Source of the DNA: UBA11986 sp031402435 | GTDB taxonomy: Bacteria > Bacteroidota > Ignavibacteria > UBA10030 > UBA6906 | Assembly (NCBI GenBank): GCA_031402435.1 | Contig: JANNSJ010000012.1 | Span: 1-64,000, forward strand | Direction of reading: 5' to 3' | DNA length: 64,000 nucleotides | Shown here: piece after piece, positions 1-6,950 of the stretch | How the letters are laid out: the number at the start of each line of letters is the position of its first letter | How positions within the stretch are numbered: the stretch's first letter is position 1 | Notes under the pieces: model-generated | What the model was told of the DNA's origin: nothing | Seen by the model: only the letters and a program-made list of their open reading frames with translations | Databases searched by the model: none | Made by a program: the position numbers and the translations under genes

Positions 1-466
1 GCGACATTTTTTTACTTTAAGTGTTTGTAACATACACCGCGATTCTATCCACGCGCCCGCATGGTGCGCGACGGATTTTGGTTCAGTCGTACCGGATCGA
101 TAAGATGTTTCAATCCACGCGCCCGCATGGGGCGCGACTCACGGTGCCACGCGCAGCGATCTAACCGAAAAGGTTTCAATCCACGCGCCCGCATGGGGCG
201 CGACACCTGACGCCGTTACTCAATGCCACGGACTCAATGTTTCAATCCACGCGCCCGCATGGGGCGCGACCTGACAGAGTTGGACTTGTAAGCCGCCGAT
301 GCTGTTTCAATCCACGCGCCCGCATGGGGCGCGACCAAATATGGTCCGAGAATCCTGCCAACAAAAAGGTTTCAATCCACGCGCCCGCATGGGGCGCGAC
401 CTGGGTTGGAATTATGAAACGGCGCGGCGTGAGCGTTTCAATCCACGCGCCCGCATGGGGCGCGAC
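1..466 (-). CRISPR. Type I-C CRISPR array, leader-proximal part
   Basis: Seven full 32-bp repeats start at 41, 107, 173, 239, 304, 369 and 435, separated by spacers of 33-35 nt (6-40, 73-106, 139-172, 205-238, 271-303, 336-368, 401-434). Bases 1-5 match the end of a further repeat, so the array probably continues off the left edge. Read on the minus strand the repeat starts GTCGCGCCCC and ends GTGGATTGAAAC, the classic type I-C form with a GC-rich internal palindrome (GTCGCGCCCC / GGGCGCG). Six repeats are identical. The one at 41-72 differs at three positions, two of them in its ATTGAAAC end, as expected towards the old, leader-distal side. Array and cas operon share a strand, with the leader after cas2, so new spacers should enter at 466/467. 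Spacer origins cannot be told from this window. Confidence 0.98.
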
Positions 467-653
467 TGCTACCACTAATTCTACTGCAACCCCCAATAAA
501 ACCGATAGAATTCTCTTCTCTCTCCGCCCACTTCTCTCACCTCCCCTTCCTACTTGTCACGCAAATCCAAAATTGCCTATCCCAGCGTGTTTTTCAATCG
601 CTAACCTCACCGGAATGTTCTGTGCGCTTCGGTTAGCACCGACCAGCGACAGG
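467..653 (-). promoter_or_regulatory. CRISPR leader with hairpin next to cas2
   Basis: This stretch separates the cas2 stop codon from the first repeat. By position it is the leader that drives pre-crRNA transcription and receives new spacers. It holds a perfect 7-bp inverted repeat, GCTAACC at 600-606 and GGTTAGC at 631-637, directly after the cas2 stop. On the minus strand the loop contains GAAGCGCAC. From memory, type I-C leaders often carry a similar inverted repeat near cas2, so this may be a conserved element, but that needs an alignment. The rest, read on the minus strand, is purine-rich with a GT-rich end next to the first repeat. An apparent plus-strand reading frame running through the repeats into this region is not a gene. 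Confidence 0.8.
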
Positions 654-944
654 TTACAGTATCAGTGGATCTTCAATATCCTGAATCGCCGCCGAACCGT
701 GATGCTCTACCCGCCTCTTCCAGTTCGATCCCAGGAAATAGAATCGCAGACTATCCTTTTCAGCGTCGTAGAGTGAAAGTAGTTTGTTTTTGAGTATCTC
801 CCATTGAGCAGGATCGACATTGCATTCAAATACCGAATCCTGAACCCGCAAACCGTTATCGACACACACTTCCGCAATCTTCCTCAGCCGCTTCACTCCC
901 GCTGCCGTTGTTGTTGACACGTCGTAACTCACGAGCACCATCAT
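654..944 (-). CDS. cas2: Cas2, CRISPR adaptation protein
   Basis: The 96-residue protein has the usual Cas2 length. It opens with a beta strand ending in Asp8 (VSYDVS), the conserved acidic residue of the ferredoxin-like Cas2 fold. The middle (RVQDSVFECNVD) and late (LRFYFLGSNW) segments match the family. Cas2 is the dimeric scaffold around which two Cas1 dimers assemble to integrate prespacers at the leader end. The gene starts 8 bp after cas1 stops and is the last cas gene before the leader. Two consecutive ATG codons (MMV) begin the frame; either could be used. Confidence 0.96.
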   Translation of the reverse strand: MMVLVSYDVSTTTAAGVKRLRKIAEVCVDNGLRVQDSVFECNVDPAQWEILKNKLLSLYDAEKDSLRFYFLGSNWKRRVEHHGSAAIQDIEDPLIL

Positions 945-952
945 AGGACTGC

Positions 953-1981
953 CTATTTCGTGTAGAAGGGTGGATACTCAGCAATGTCGCCCCGCAGGTA
1001 TCGCGCCAATAATTGCGCTTGTACATGCGGCAACAATCCGACGGTCATCTTCTCACCGAGAAATGGATGGGTGATCTCTTCCTGCTTGCGCTTTTGGTAC
1101 GCTGTGATCAGCGTCTTCCGAGCTTCGTCGGACATTCGCACTTCTCCCGATTCACGGATTTCAAAATCCTTCTTTGTCACCTGTTTCAAATTGATGAGGT
1201 TCAGCATGATCCTGTCGCCAAGGTAGGCCCGGAATTCTTCCATGATGTCGAGTGCGAGGCTCGGCCTTCCGGATCGCAGTTGATGCAGAAAACCGACCTG
1301 AGGATCAAGCCCTACTGTCTCCAGCGCCGAGCGGACATCGTTTGCCATGATTGCGTACAAGAACGAGAGAAGTGCATTTGCCGGATCGAGAGGTGGGCGT
1401 TTCGAGCGAGCAGTAAACGTAAAGTCTTCCTGTTGTGCGACGATCAGCGATGACAGTACGCCGAAGTAGAGCGACGCGCATTCTCCTTCGTAGCCACGCA
1501 GCATGTCAAGTGATTCAACACGTTGAATGTCGCCGAGTCTGTTTCCCAACGTGGTTGCAGCAATGGCAACCGAATCGGGAGTGTCATGCTGGTGATTTCG
1601 TTGGTGGCGCAGCAGAAGGTTGCGATAGTTGGACACTTTGGCTGCGATGATCGGGCAGGCGATTTTCAATGACTCGTGCTCATTATCTGCCACGGCGTAT
1701 TGCGCCTTGCGAAGGAGGACGTTTCCCTGCTGGGGGCCATACACGCGAGCGAGAAATTTTCCCTGATCGGAAAGAAAGCTGACGCCAACGTTATTCTCCG
1801 CACAGAACGCCATCAAGGCTGGCGTCATCGGCTTGAACCCGAAACAGACGATGTTCTCAATCGAATGAATCGGCGCCTGGAATGCTTTCTTGTGATTCAC
1901 TTCCACAACGAAGGTCTCCCGTTCTTTGGAGAGATACGCATCATTGGAAGTGATGTAGAGTGTGTTAAGATGTTTTTTCAT
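953..1981 (-). CDS. cas1: Cas1 integrase, type I-C
   Basis: The 342-residue length and the whole sequence fit type I-C Cas1, the metal-dependent integrase that inserts spacers into the array. Glu165 in the GYEGE segment, His233 in GFLHQLRSGRP and Asp245 in LALDIMEEF are the expected metal-binding positions of the helical C-terminal domain; the N-terminal beta domain covers roughly residues 1-90. The start ATG at 1981 lies only 14 bp from the end of an inserted IS element. No clear ribosome binding site precedes it, so the insertion may have replaced the original translation signal. The reading frame itself is intact. Neighbours are cas2 (8 bp downstream) and, across the IS element, cas4. Confidence 0.97.
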   Translation of the reverse strand: MKKHLNTLYITSNDAYLSKERETFVVEVNHKKAFQAPIHSIENIVCFGFKPMTPALMAFCAENNVGVSFLSDQGKFLARVYGPQQGNVLLRKAQYAVADNEHESLKIACPIIAAKVSNYRNLLLRHQRNHQHDTPDSVAIAATTLGNRLGDIQRVESLDMLRGYEGECASLYFGVLSSLIVAQQEDFTFTARSKRPPLDPANALLSFLYAIMANDVRSALETVGLDPQVGFLHQLRSGRPSLALDIMEEFRAYLGDRIMLNLINLKQVTKKDFEIRESGEVRMSDEARKTLITAYQKRKQEEITHPFLGEKMTVGLLPHVQAQLLARYLRGDIAEYPPFYTK

Positions 1982-1994
1982 AGTCTTGGTCAGC

Positions 1995-2547
1995 TAACCC
2001 CACCATTCATGGTGGGGGGCCACCTACAACAAGGGCATATCGGCTTTAGCCATGACGCGAGAAGCCGTACTTTTGTAGAAATTCTTCCACTTCTTCAGCG
2101 AACGTTGTTTTCTTGTGATGCTCTTCTTGATTGTCGATGTACGTTCTTACCCTTCCCAGATCGGATTCGCTCACCGATACAGCATAGTACTCATCTGCCC
2201 ATTCGAATCGTGCCGGCACAACCTTCTCCTTGTTAATCCAGTACGCAGACTCACCCTTTATGAGTTGCAGGGTTTTTGCGATGGTCACGTCCGCATTGAG
2301 CCCGAACAAGCAATGCAGATGATCACTGTCTCCGTTCACTCTGTCAATGTAGATTCCTTTTTCCTTGGCGTTTCCGCGTATGTGACTCAGCACCTGAGGA
2401 CGTATCGTTTTCGCAAGAAAATGTTCTCGGTTCTTTGTGCCCCACACGGCATGGATCCAGACTCGAACGAAAGACATAGAACCCTCCGGTCATGGCTAAA
2501 GCCAAGGGTTGTTGTGTTCACTCCCCCCGACCTGAAGGTCGGGGTTA
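1995..2547 (-). mobile_element. IS200/RAYT-like element between cas4 and cas1
   Basis: The element is bounded by two inverted copies of an end sequence of about 60 bp. Each end starts TAACCCC and forms a hairpin with 9-bp arms and a 2-nt TC loop (1998-2017 and, on the other strand, 2544-2525). The stems differ but stay fully paired (ACCAT/ATGGT against GACCT/AGGTC). Each end also carries a perfect inverted 15-mer GTCATGGCTAAAGCC at 2042-2056 (minus strand) and 2489-2503 (plus strand). The single gene between them encodes an HUH-type Y1 transposase. Paired inverted hairpins around such a gene are typical of REP-associated (RAYT) elements. Removing 1995-2547 would leave cas4 and cas1 about 21 bp apart, so the element fits neatly into their junction. 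I see no target duplication, as expected for this family. Confidence 0.85.
2046..2477 (-). CDS. tnpA: IS200/IS605-family Y1 transposase (TnpA/RAYT-like)
   Basis: This 143-residue protein has the features of small Y1 transposases that cut single-stranded DNA at hairpins. The HUH metal-binding pair is His53-x-His55 in SDHLHCLF, and Tyr113 in RTYIDNQEEHH is the likely nucleophile. The length is normal and no frame break is seen, so it may still be active. The TAA stop lies inside the inverted 15-mer of the element's end. The AGGG in front of TTCTATG may act as ribosome binding site. There is no tnpB-like partner, which fits an IS200 or RAYT type rather than IS605. The gene is oriented with the cas operon and can be co-transcribed with it. 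Confidence 0.92.
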   Translation of the reverse strand: MSFVRVWIHAVWGTKNREHFLAKTIRPQVLSHIRGNAKEKGIYIDRVNGDSDHLHCLFGLNADVTIAKTLQLIKGESAYWINKEKVVPARFEWADEYYAVSVSESDLGRVRTYIDNQEEHHKKTTFAEEVEEFLQKYGFSRHG

Positions 2548-2554
2548 TGATCAC

Positions 2555-3187
2555 TCATGGTGTGTACAGCGCTTTCACGTATTGTTTCAGCAGTCGCTCA
2601 TTCATCGCTTTCGGCTGACAAATATCTATCAGCGAGCAACTCTTGCACTTCTGCATATACTTCGCAAGTGGTACATGCTTGCGCGATATGATGTCGTGGA
2701 CGGCAGCAATGATTTCCTCCGTTTGTTTCCTGAGCGTATCGTTGATCTCCACCTGTACCCTGCGACGGATGCGCCCATAGAAGAACGCTCCTCGCTGTAC
2801 CGATGTGTTGAGCATTTCTTCCAGACAAAGCGCCTGAGCACAAAGCTGTACCTCATCGCTGATGTTCTTCTTCGGCTGGCCTGCCTTGAATTCCACGGGC
2901 ACGACTTCCGGGGCAACGCTTTTGTCTTTTGACTTCAGAAACTCTACCACATCAGCCCGCCCCGCAAGTCCCAGACGAAACGAGTGTATCTTCAGTCCGC
3001 GCACGGTCTTTGATGTTCCCCTTGTCTCGTACGTGTCCGTGTCAACCTTTTCGTGGAGGATGTTGCCACGAACGGTATAAACGTTCTCGTTCCATGCACC
3101 CTCCACATGTATCAAGGCGCACTGGCGCGGGCAGAAGACGTAGTGCTGGAGTGCGCTGAGCTGGATGAACTGGTCTTCTGTAAACAT
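2555..3187 (-). CDS. cas4: Cas4 nuclease, type I-C (intact copy)
   Basis: Cas4 is a RecB-like, iron-sulfur exonuclease that trims prespacers and sets their PAM orientation for Cas1-Cas2. The 210-residue frame from ATG 3187 (MFTEDQ) has the N-terminal cluster cysteine in YVFCPRQC. It also has the C-terminal cysteine group in KCKSCSLIDIC, and VPVEFKAG near residue 97 as the nuclease core. An in-frame ATG at 3208 would add MTHESKR, but those codons lie in sequence brought in by the upstream insertion, and a second copy of the cas4 5' end starts exactly at MFTED. The first 47 codons are 90% identical to the truncated copy at 4097-4243. An IS element begins 8 bp past the stop, separating cas4 from cas1. 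Confidence 0.94.
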   Translation of the reverse strand: MFTEDQFIQLSALQHYVFCPRQCALIHVEGAWNENVYTVRGNILHEKVDTDTYETRGTSKTVRGLKIHSFRLGLAGRADVVEFLKSKDKSVAPEVVPVEFKAGQPKKNISDEVQLCAQALCLEEMLNTSVQRGAFFYGRIRRRVQVEINDTLRKQTEEIIAAVHDIISRKHVPLAKYMQKCKSCSLIDICQPKAMNERLLKQYVKALYTP

Positions 3188-3207
3188 GCGTTTACTTTCA
3201 TGAGTCA

Positions 3208-3247
3208 TGGTGAGCGCAGCGAAACGAAGTGTAGCGAAGTCGAACCA
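3208..3247 (-). repeat. TTCG-rich short repeat after bro
   Basis: Read on the minus strand, this stretch is a chain of loosely repeated TTCG units (TTCGACTTCGCTACACTTCG, then TTTCGCTGCGCTCACC). It starts directly after the bro stop codon and ends just before the cas4 start. It has no coding function that I can see and is unlike the compact spacing elsewhere in the cas operon. It may mark the right end of the inserted bro segment or be a small dispersed repeat. No second copy was noticed in this window. Confidence 0.5.
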
Positions 3248-4087
3248 TTATTTCCTGTCAATCTCACGTTTCTTTTTCTCACCCAACGCCTTGAAATTCT
3301 GTCTGGTAACAACCTTCCTGCCAGACTTTTTCTCAAGTGCCTTTCGCGCATTGCCCGCAACCGTTCCACCTTCAATTGCCGCCTTCTCGTTTTGTGGAAA
3401 TCCCTCGGCATTTTTGTTCCGGGCTATTTCTGTGGTAGATGCTTCCCCAAGCATAGTGAAGATCAACTCCAAATCAGTCATGTGGTCGCGTAGATTCTCT
3501 TGCGGTTTCGTCAGGCCTTTCAACTTCTTGTAGTCACTTGGAACAAGTCCAAATGTCGCCTTGCTGATTTCCGCTGTAAGGATGGAGTACTCTTTCCCTT
3601 CCTTCACGCCGCGCTTCTTCCATTCGCCGGTGAGTTCATCCCGTATTGCTATGCCGCGGACACGCTTCTCGATCCACTCATCGCTGTAGCCCTTGGCCTT
3701 GTAGATTTGACGTATACGGGCCTGAGCGAGTTCAGGGTTCTCGATCTCCTGCAAACGTTCGTTGCCCACCTGTGCCAACCAGAGCTTGAACGGCTCTGCT
3801 TTCGGAGAGGGAATGGATTGAATAAGGCGAAGCATTTGTGTCACGTCCGCAACATCGGTAAGCCGCATTTTGCCGTCGGTCGCTCGCATTTTCAAACCGT
3901 GACGGTTTGTCACGGTTTCATTCCCCTCTTTCTTGAGACGCTCTTTGAGCTTTCGCCAGTATGCCTGCGGATCAACACTCTCCGTAAGAACCGCAACGAC
4001 ATCTACAATGGCAAAATACCATTTCGCTTCTTGTTCATTCCAGTGTGAACGGATTTTCGTGCTTTCAAAGAGTTTTATGTTTGCCAT
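3248..4087 (-). CDS. BRO-N domain protein (phage antirepressor-like)
   Basis: The 279-residue protein is recognisable as a BRO-family protein. The N-terminal Bro-N domain (about 1-110) includes WYFAIVDVVAVLT near residue 23 and the MLRLIQSIPSPKAEPFKLWL segment near 85-105. It is followed by the long conserved tail with NPELAQARIRQIYKAKG, RDELTGEWKKRG and DLELIFTMLGEASTTEI. Bro-N domains bind DNA in phage antirepressors and baculovirus BRO proteins; the role of this widespread bacterial version is not established. It is not a normal part of a type I-C operon. It interrupts cas7-cas4, follows a truncated cas4 copy and has its own GAAAGGA ribosome binding site overlapping that fragment's stop. 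It is co-directional with the operon, so it may be co-expressed with cas genes; any regulatory role is inference. Confidence 0.9.
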   Translation of the reverse strand: MANIKLFESTKIRSHWNEQEAKWYFAIVDVVAVLTESVDPQAYWRKLKERLKKEGNETVTNRHGLKMRATDGKMRLTDVADVTQMLRLIQSIPSPKAEPFKLWLAQVGNERLQEIENPELAQARIRQIYKAKGYSDEWIEKRVRGIAIRDELTGEWKKRGVKEGKEYSILTAEISKATFGLVPSDYKKLKGLTKPQENLRDHMTDLELIFTMLGEASTTEIARNKNAEGFPQNEKAAIEGGTVAGNARKALEKKSGRKVVTRQNFKALGEKKKREIDRK

Positions 4088-4096
4088 GGTTTCCTT

Positions 4097-4243
4097 TCAA
4101 ATCTTTTCGTGGAGGATGTTCCCCCGAACGGCATAAACGTTCTCGTTCCATGCACCCTCCACATGTATCAAGGGGCGCTGGCGCGGGCAGAAGACGTAAT
4201 GCTGCAACGCGCTGAGTTGGATGAAGTTGTCTTCGGTGAACAT
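4097..4243 (-). pseudogene. Truncated second cas4 5' end
   Basis: This 48-codon frame starts 2 nt after the cas7 stop, exactly where cas4 belongs, and reads MFTEDNFIQLSALQHYVF onward to HEKI before a stop. Bases 4103-4243 align without gaps to 3047-3187, the start of the intact cas4, with 14 mismatches in 141 bp. After codon 47 the similarity ends and the bro leader begins. The fragment keeps the N-terminal FCPRQ cysteine but lacks the nuclease domain and the C-terminal cysteines, so it cannot be a working Cas4. The 10% divergence argues against a recent target duplication. It suggests either an old event or import of a bro-cas4 segment from a related type I-C locus. Confidence 0.9.
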
Positions 4244-4245
4244 GC

Positions 4246-5172
4246 CTAACCAACCGACACTACCTTGAATGTCTCGCTGAACGGCTTGCCGTCAAGCAGG
4301 ATTTCATAGTCAGTGTATTCTCTTGCTGGTTTCTTTTCATCACTTGTCCGCCTATGTGTTACGCGGGCAAAGAGTTCGTGTGCAGGCTTGTTGCCAAGCG
4401 CATCCTTGTGTTCAAAAACAACAAGCTTTCTCGTGGACATGAGACCGCGCGCTGCTGACCGATCATGTTCGAACATTTCCTGCATTGCTTTCCAGAAAAA
4501 TTCCAAATCTTCGTTGGAGAAGCTTGTTTGTTTTGCAAGATGCGCTGAGATAAAGCCATGAGTTCGATACAAACCATAGGGTATCGTGAACTTGCGACCC
4601 ATTGTACGTTCTTTTTCCAAGTCTTTTTCATTAGTAACTGCCATTCGAGTAATGCTATGCTCAAAGGCAACGACGGGCTCTATTGAACGTGCAAATGTGA
4701 GTTGCACTGGACCACGCACCTGGCCACCGGTCTTTCTCAATTTCTTGTCATCGTCGGTCTCACCGTCCTTTTCCTTGTCGCTCGTAGCGAGAACAGCGCC
4801 AAATGTGCGGATGTCAAAGAACTTTTCACACATCCGTTGCCGTGCGCTATCCTCAGCTTTTCGTTTCTCTTCTCCAGTCTTTATTGTCTTACCCTTGTTC
4901 GCCTCGTCCCACGCAGCAACTATCGCCCTATTCAACACAGCTTTCTCTCGAACGAAAATTGCCCAAGGTGGAACTGGTTTTTCTTCGTCCTGTGGGTGAG
5001 TCATAATTGTATAATTTCTTATTTTTCGCTTTAAGCATACATCTGTTACTAGTCCCATACCTGTTTCCGCGTCGACGCGAGGCAAATTGCCTGCATCCGG
5101 ATCACCGTTGGGATTTCCATCCTTTACGTCAAAGAAAAATACAAAGTCGTAACGCTTGTCGATCGGTTTCAT
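4246..5172 (-). CDS. cas7: Cas7c (Csd2), Cascade backbone
   Basis: Cas7 forms the multi-copy backbone of the type I-C effector complex along the crRNA. The 308-residue protein opens with the family signature RYDFVFFFDVKDGNPNGDPD and continues with LPRVDAETGMGLVTDVCLKR. The middle has FDIRTFGAVLAT and VRGPVQLTFARSIEPV, typical of Csd2. Its ATG overlaps the cas8c stop (ATGA), so translation is probably coupled. Downstream, the native partner cas4 is broken by the bro insertion. The length is normal and no defect is visible. Confidence 0.97.
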   Translation of the reverse strand: MKPIDKRYDFVFFFDVKDGNPNGDPDAGNLPRVDAETGMGLVTDVCLKRKIRNYTIMTHPQDEEKPVPPWAIFVREKAVLNRAIVAAWDEANKGKTIKTGEEKRKAEDSARQRMCEKFFDIRTFGAVLATSDKEKDGETDDDKKLRKTGGQVRGPVQLTFARSIEPVVAFEHSITRMAVTNEKDLEKERTMGRKFTIPYGLYRTHGFISAHLAKQTSFSNEDLEFFWKAMQEMFEHDRSAARGLMSTRKLVVFEHKDALGNKPAHELFARVTHRRTSDEKKPAREYTDYEILLDGKPFSETFKVVSVG

Positions 5173-6950
5173 TTTGTTTCTCCTTCTTCAGAGGTTGATG
5201 GTTGCGGTTCTGCTTCATTCGCATTCTTATCTTTAGAAAAGAAATCTTGCCGCTGATGATAATACCCTATTGCAAAGCGAGCCTGATCTTCCATTGCAAG
5301 GTGTGCTGGAATGTTCTGAGCGTCCAGTTTGTCAAGAATCTCACCTTTGATGCTTTGGAAAAAACCCTTTGACTTCTCAATCTTTCCCAAATGATGTCCA
5401 TAGAGTTTCTCAAGTAAAGGCAATACAATGATTGGTGTTGAAGAGAACGCTCCGTAGAACCGATCACGAATTCCGGCATTTGGCTCTTTGTAGTTATTTG
5501 CTGCGTTCTGGGCTCGCTCGAGAACGGCAAAGAGCCTTCCGAACAAGTACCCTGGGTTTGTGTTGGTTTTGTCGAGTGACACGGTGACCTCCTTTGCTAA
5601 AGGGTTATGAATTCGGTTAAATCGATTGATATAGGCTTTAAGGATTGCTGCGCGGGTACGGTTTGTATGACGTTCAGCTCGAATGCGACGGATGCACTGT
5701 TGCAAGAGAGTAATGGGATACGGTGAACCGTCAAGGATGCTCTCAACAACTGCCCCGGCAAGATTTGGTGGTACATTATCCATTTTGAACTCAAGGGCAG
5801 TTGAGCGCAGTATCTGATTGAGACACAGATGTTCAGGCTCTTTGGGACCGTGTACGATTTCAAAGTCATCAAAATGCATCTTGATCTTATCTGCAAACTC
5901 CCGAACTGTTCCGACCCTCCAGAACCTTACCGATATTCTGGCTGCATTTGGTGATAAGCCAAGCACATAGAACCGATTCTCCTTTCCAGCCGGAAGGTCA
6001 CCGTTGCGGATTGCCTCGTACAATCCTTTTACTGCGCGAACACCACGGTCGGGATCATCTTTTGGTGAATCTGCTATCATCCAGGCTAACTCCCCCTCAA
6101 GATCGTATTCCTTTGGTGCATGAGTCTTTTGCTCAGCCCAAAAGATAGCGGTTGCATCTCCAACAGAAACCTTGTTTTGAGAGTCTTTTCCCAAAAGAAT
6201 GTTTAGGGCAGTAGAGTAAGCAAAAGCCACACGATTGCTTATTGGAGCATTGAAATTCTGCTCCTTCCCATAAGAGCTAAAGGCTGGAAGGTTGAACGAT
6301 ACAAGTGAACCTCCACTTGTCTTCCCACCACGCACCCCTTTGATCGAAGGGTGTAGGCGTGAAATCTGAATCTTTTGTGTTCCTGTAACAAGACAAACTC
6401 CCGAGCCTTTAGTATCTTCTATTTCGTTGAGTAAGTAGTCTCGTACCTCATCACAGATTGTCTTACCCTTTGTACCTTCAATACTGAAGACGATAAACGA
6501 GTTCTCTTCGACGATTTGTTTCCACAGCTCAGCAAATGATTTTGAATCCTTGATTTGTTTCAGCGGTTCGTCATCAAGAAAGGTGAGCAGAGCTTTCACC
6601 GATTTGTGGTTAGCCTTTCCAAGTTCTTGTTGAACGCGTTCCTTGAATTGTTGATGACGCAATGTTATATCCTTGCGGTTTCTTGGATTTGCTCCTAATG
6701 CATATTCTACATTATCCCAGAGAAGGTTGGCTTTGATCCCAACTGTGCGCTTAGTTGCTTGTGGTACAAGAAACTTTCGGAAACGACGGGCACTCCCTTC
6801 TTGTGTTGAGTGGATAGCAGCAAGTTGCCCCTTTTGAGTGATCACGAACTCGTATGGGATTTCCTTCCATTCCCATCCCTCCGGGGCAACATTGCTTTCA
6901 GAATCGGCGGCCTTCCGTTCATAGTACTTACTCAGGGCTTGTAGTATCAT
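5169..6950 (-). CDS. cas8c: Cas8c (Csd1), Cascade large subunit
   Basis: Cas8c is the large subunit that recognises the PAM and recruits Cas3; in type I-C a Cas11-like small subunit is often made from an internal start in this gene. The 593-residue length is typical. Recognisable Csd1 segments are the start MILQALSKYYERKA, FNAPISNRVAFAYSTALN in the middle and LFAVLERAQ with the following YYHQRQDFF near the C-terminus. The ATG overlaps the cas5c stop (ATGA) and its own stop overlaps the cas7 start, so the three genes are tightly coupled. The last residues (about 570-593) are a hydrophilic Glu/Ser/Asn-rich tail. Confidence 0.95.
   Translation of the reverse strand: MILQALSKYYERKAADSESNVAPEGWEWKEIPYEFVITQKGQLAAIHSTQEGSARRFRKFLVPQATKRTVGIKANLLWDNVEYALGANPRNRKDITLRHQQFKERVQQELGKANHKSVKALLTFLDDEPLKQIKDSKSFAELWKQIVEENSFIVFSIEGTKGKTICDEVRDYLLNEIEDTKGSGVCLVTGTQKIQISRLHPSIKGVRGGKTSGGSLVSFNLPAFSSYGKEQNFNAPISNRVAFAYSTALNILLGKDSQNKVSVGDATAIFWAEQKTHAPKEYDLEGELAWMIADSPKDDPDRGVRAVKGLYEAIRNGDLPAGKENRFYVLGLSPNAARISVRFWRVGTVREFADKIKMHFDDFEIVHGPKEPEHLCLNQILRSTALEFKMDNVPPNLAGAVVESILDGSPYPITLLQQCIRRIRAERHTNRTRAAILKAYINRFNRIHNPLAKEVTVSLDKTNTNPGYLFGRLFAVLERAQNAANNYKEPNAGIRDRFYGAFSSTPIIVLPLLEKLYGHHLGKIEKSKGFFQSIKGEILDKLDAQNIPAHLAMEDQARFAIGYYHQRQDFFSKDKNANEAEPQPSTSEEGETK

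Noticed and set aside
237..776. A 179-codon plus-strand reading frame across the CRISPR array
   Set aside because: It is made of repeat translations with a shared period and runs into the cas2 region on the wrong strand; the array explains it.
4065..4253. A 62-codon minus-strand frame overlapping the cas4 remnant
   Set aside because: It is out of frame with the cas4-like sequence, which is the meaningful reading.
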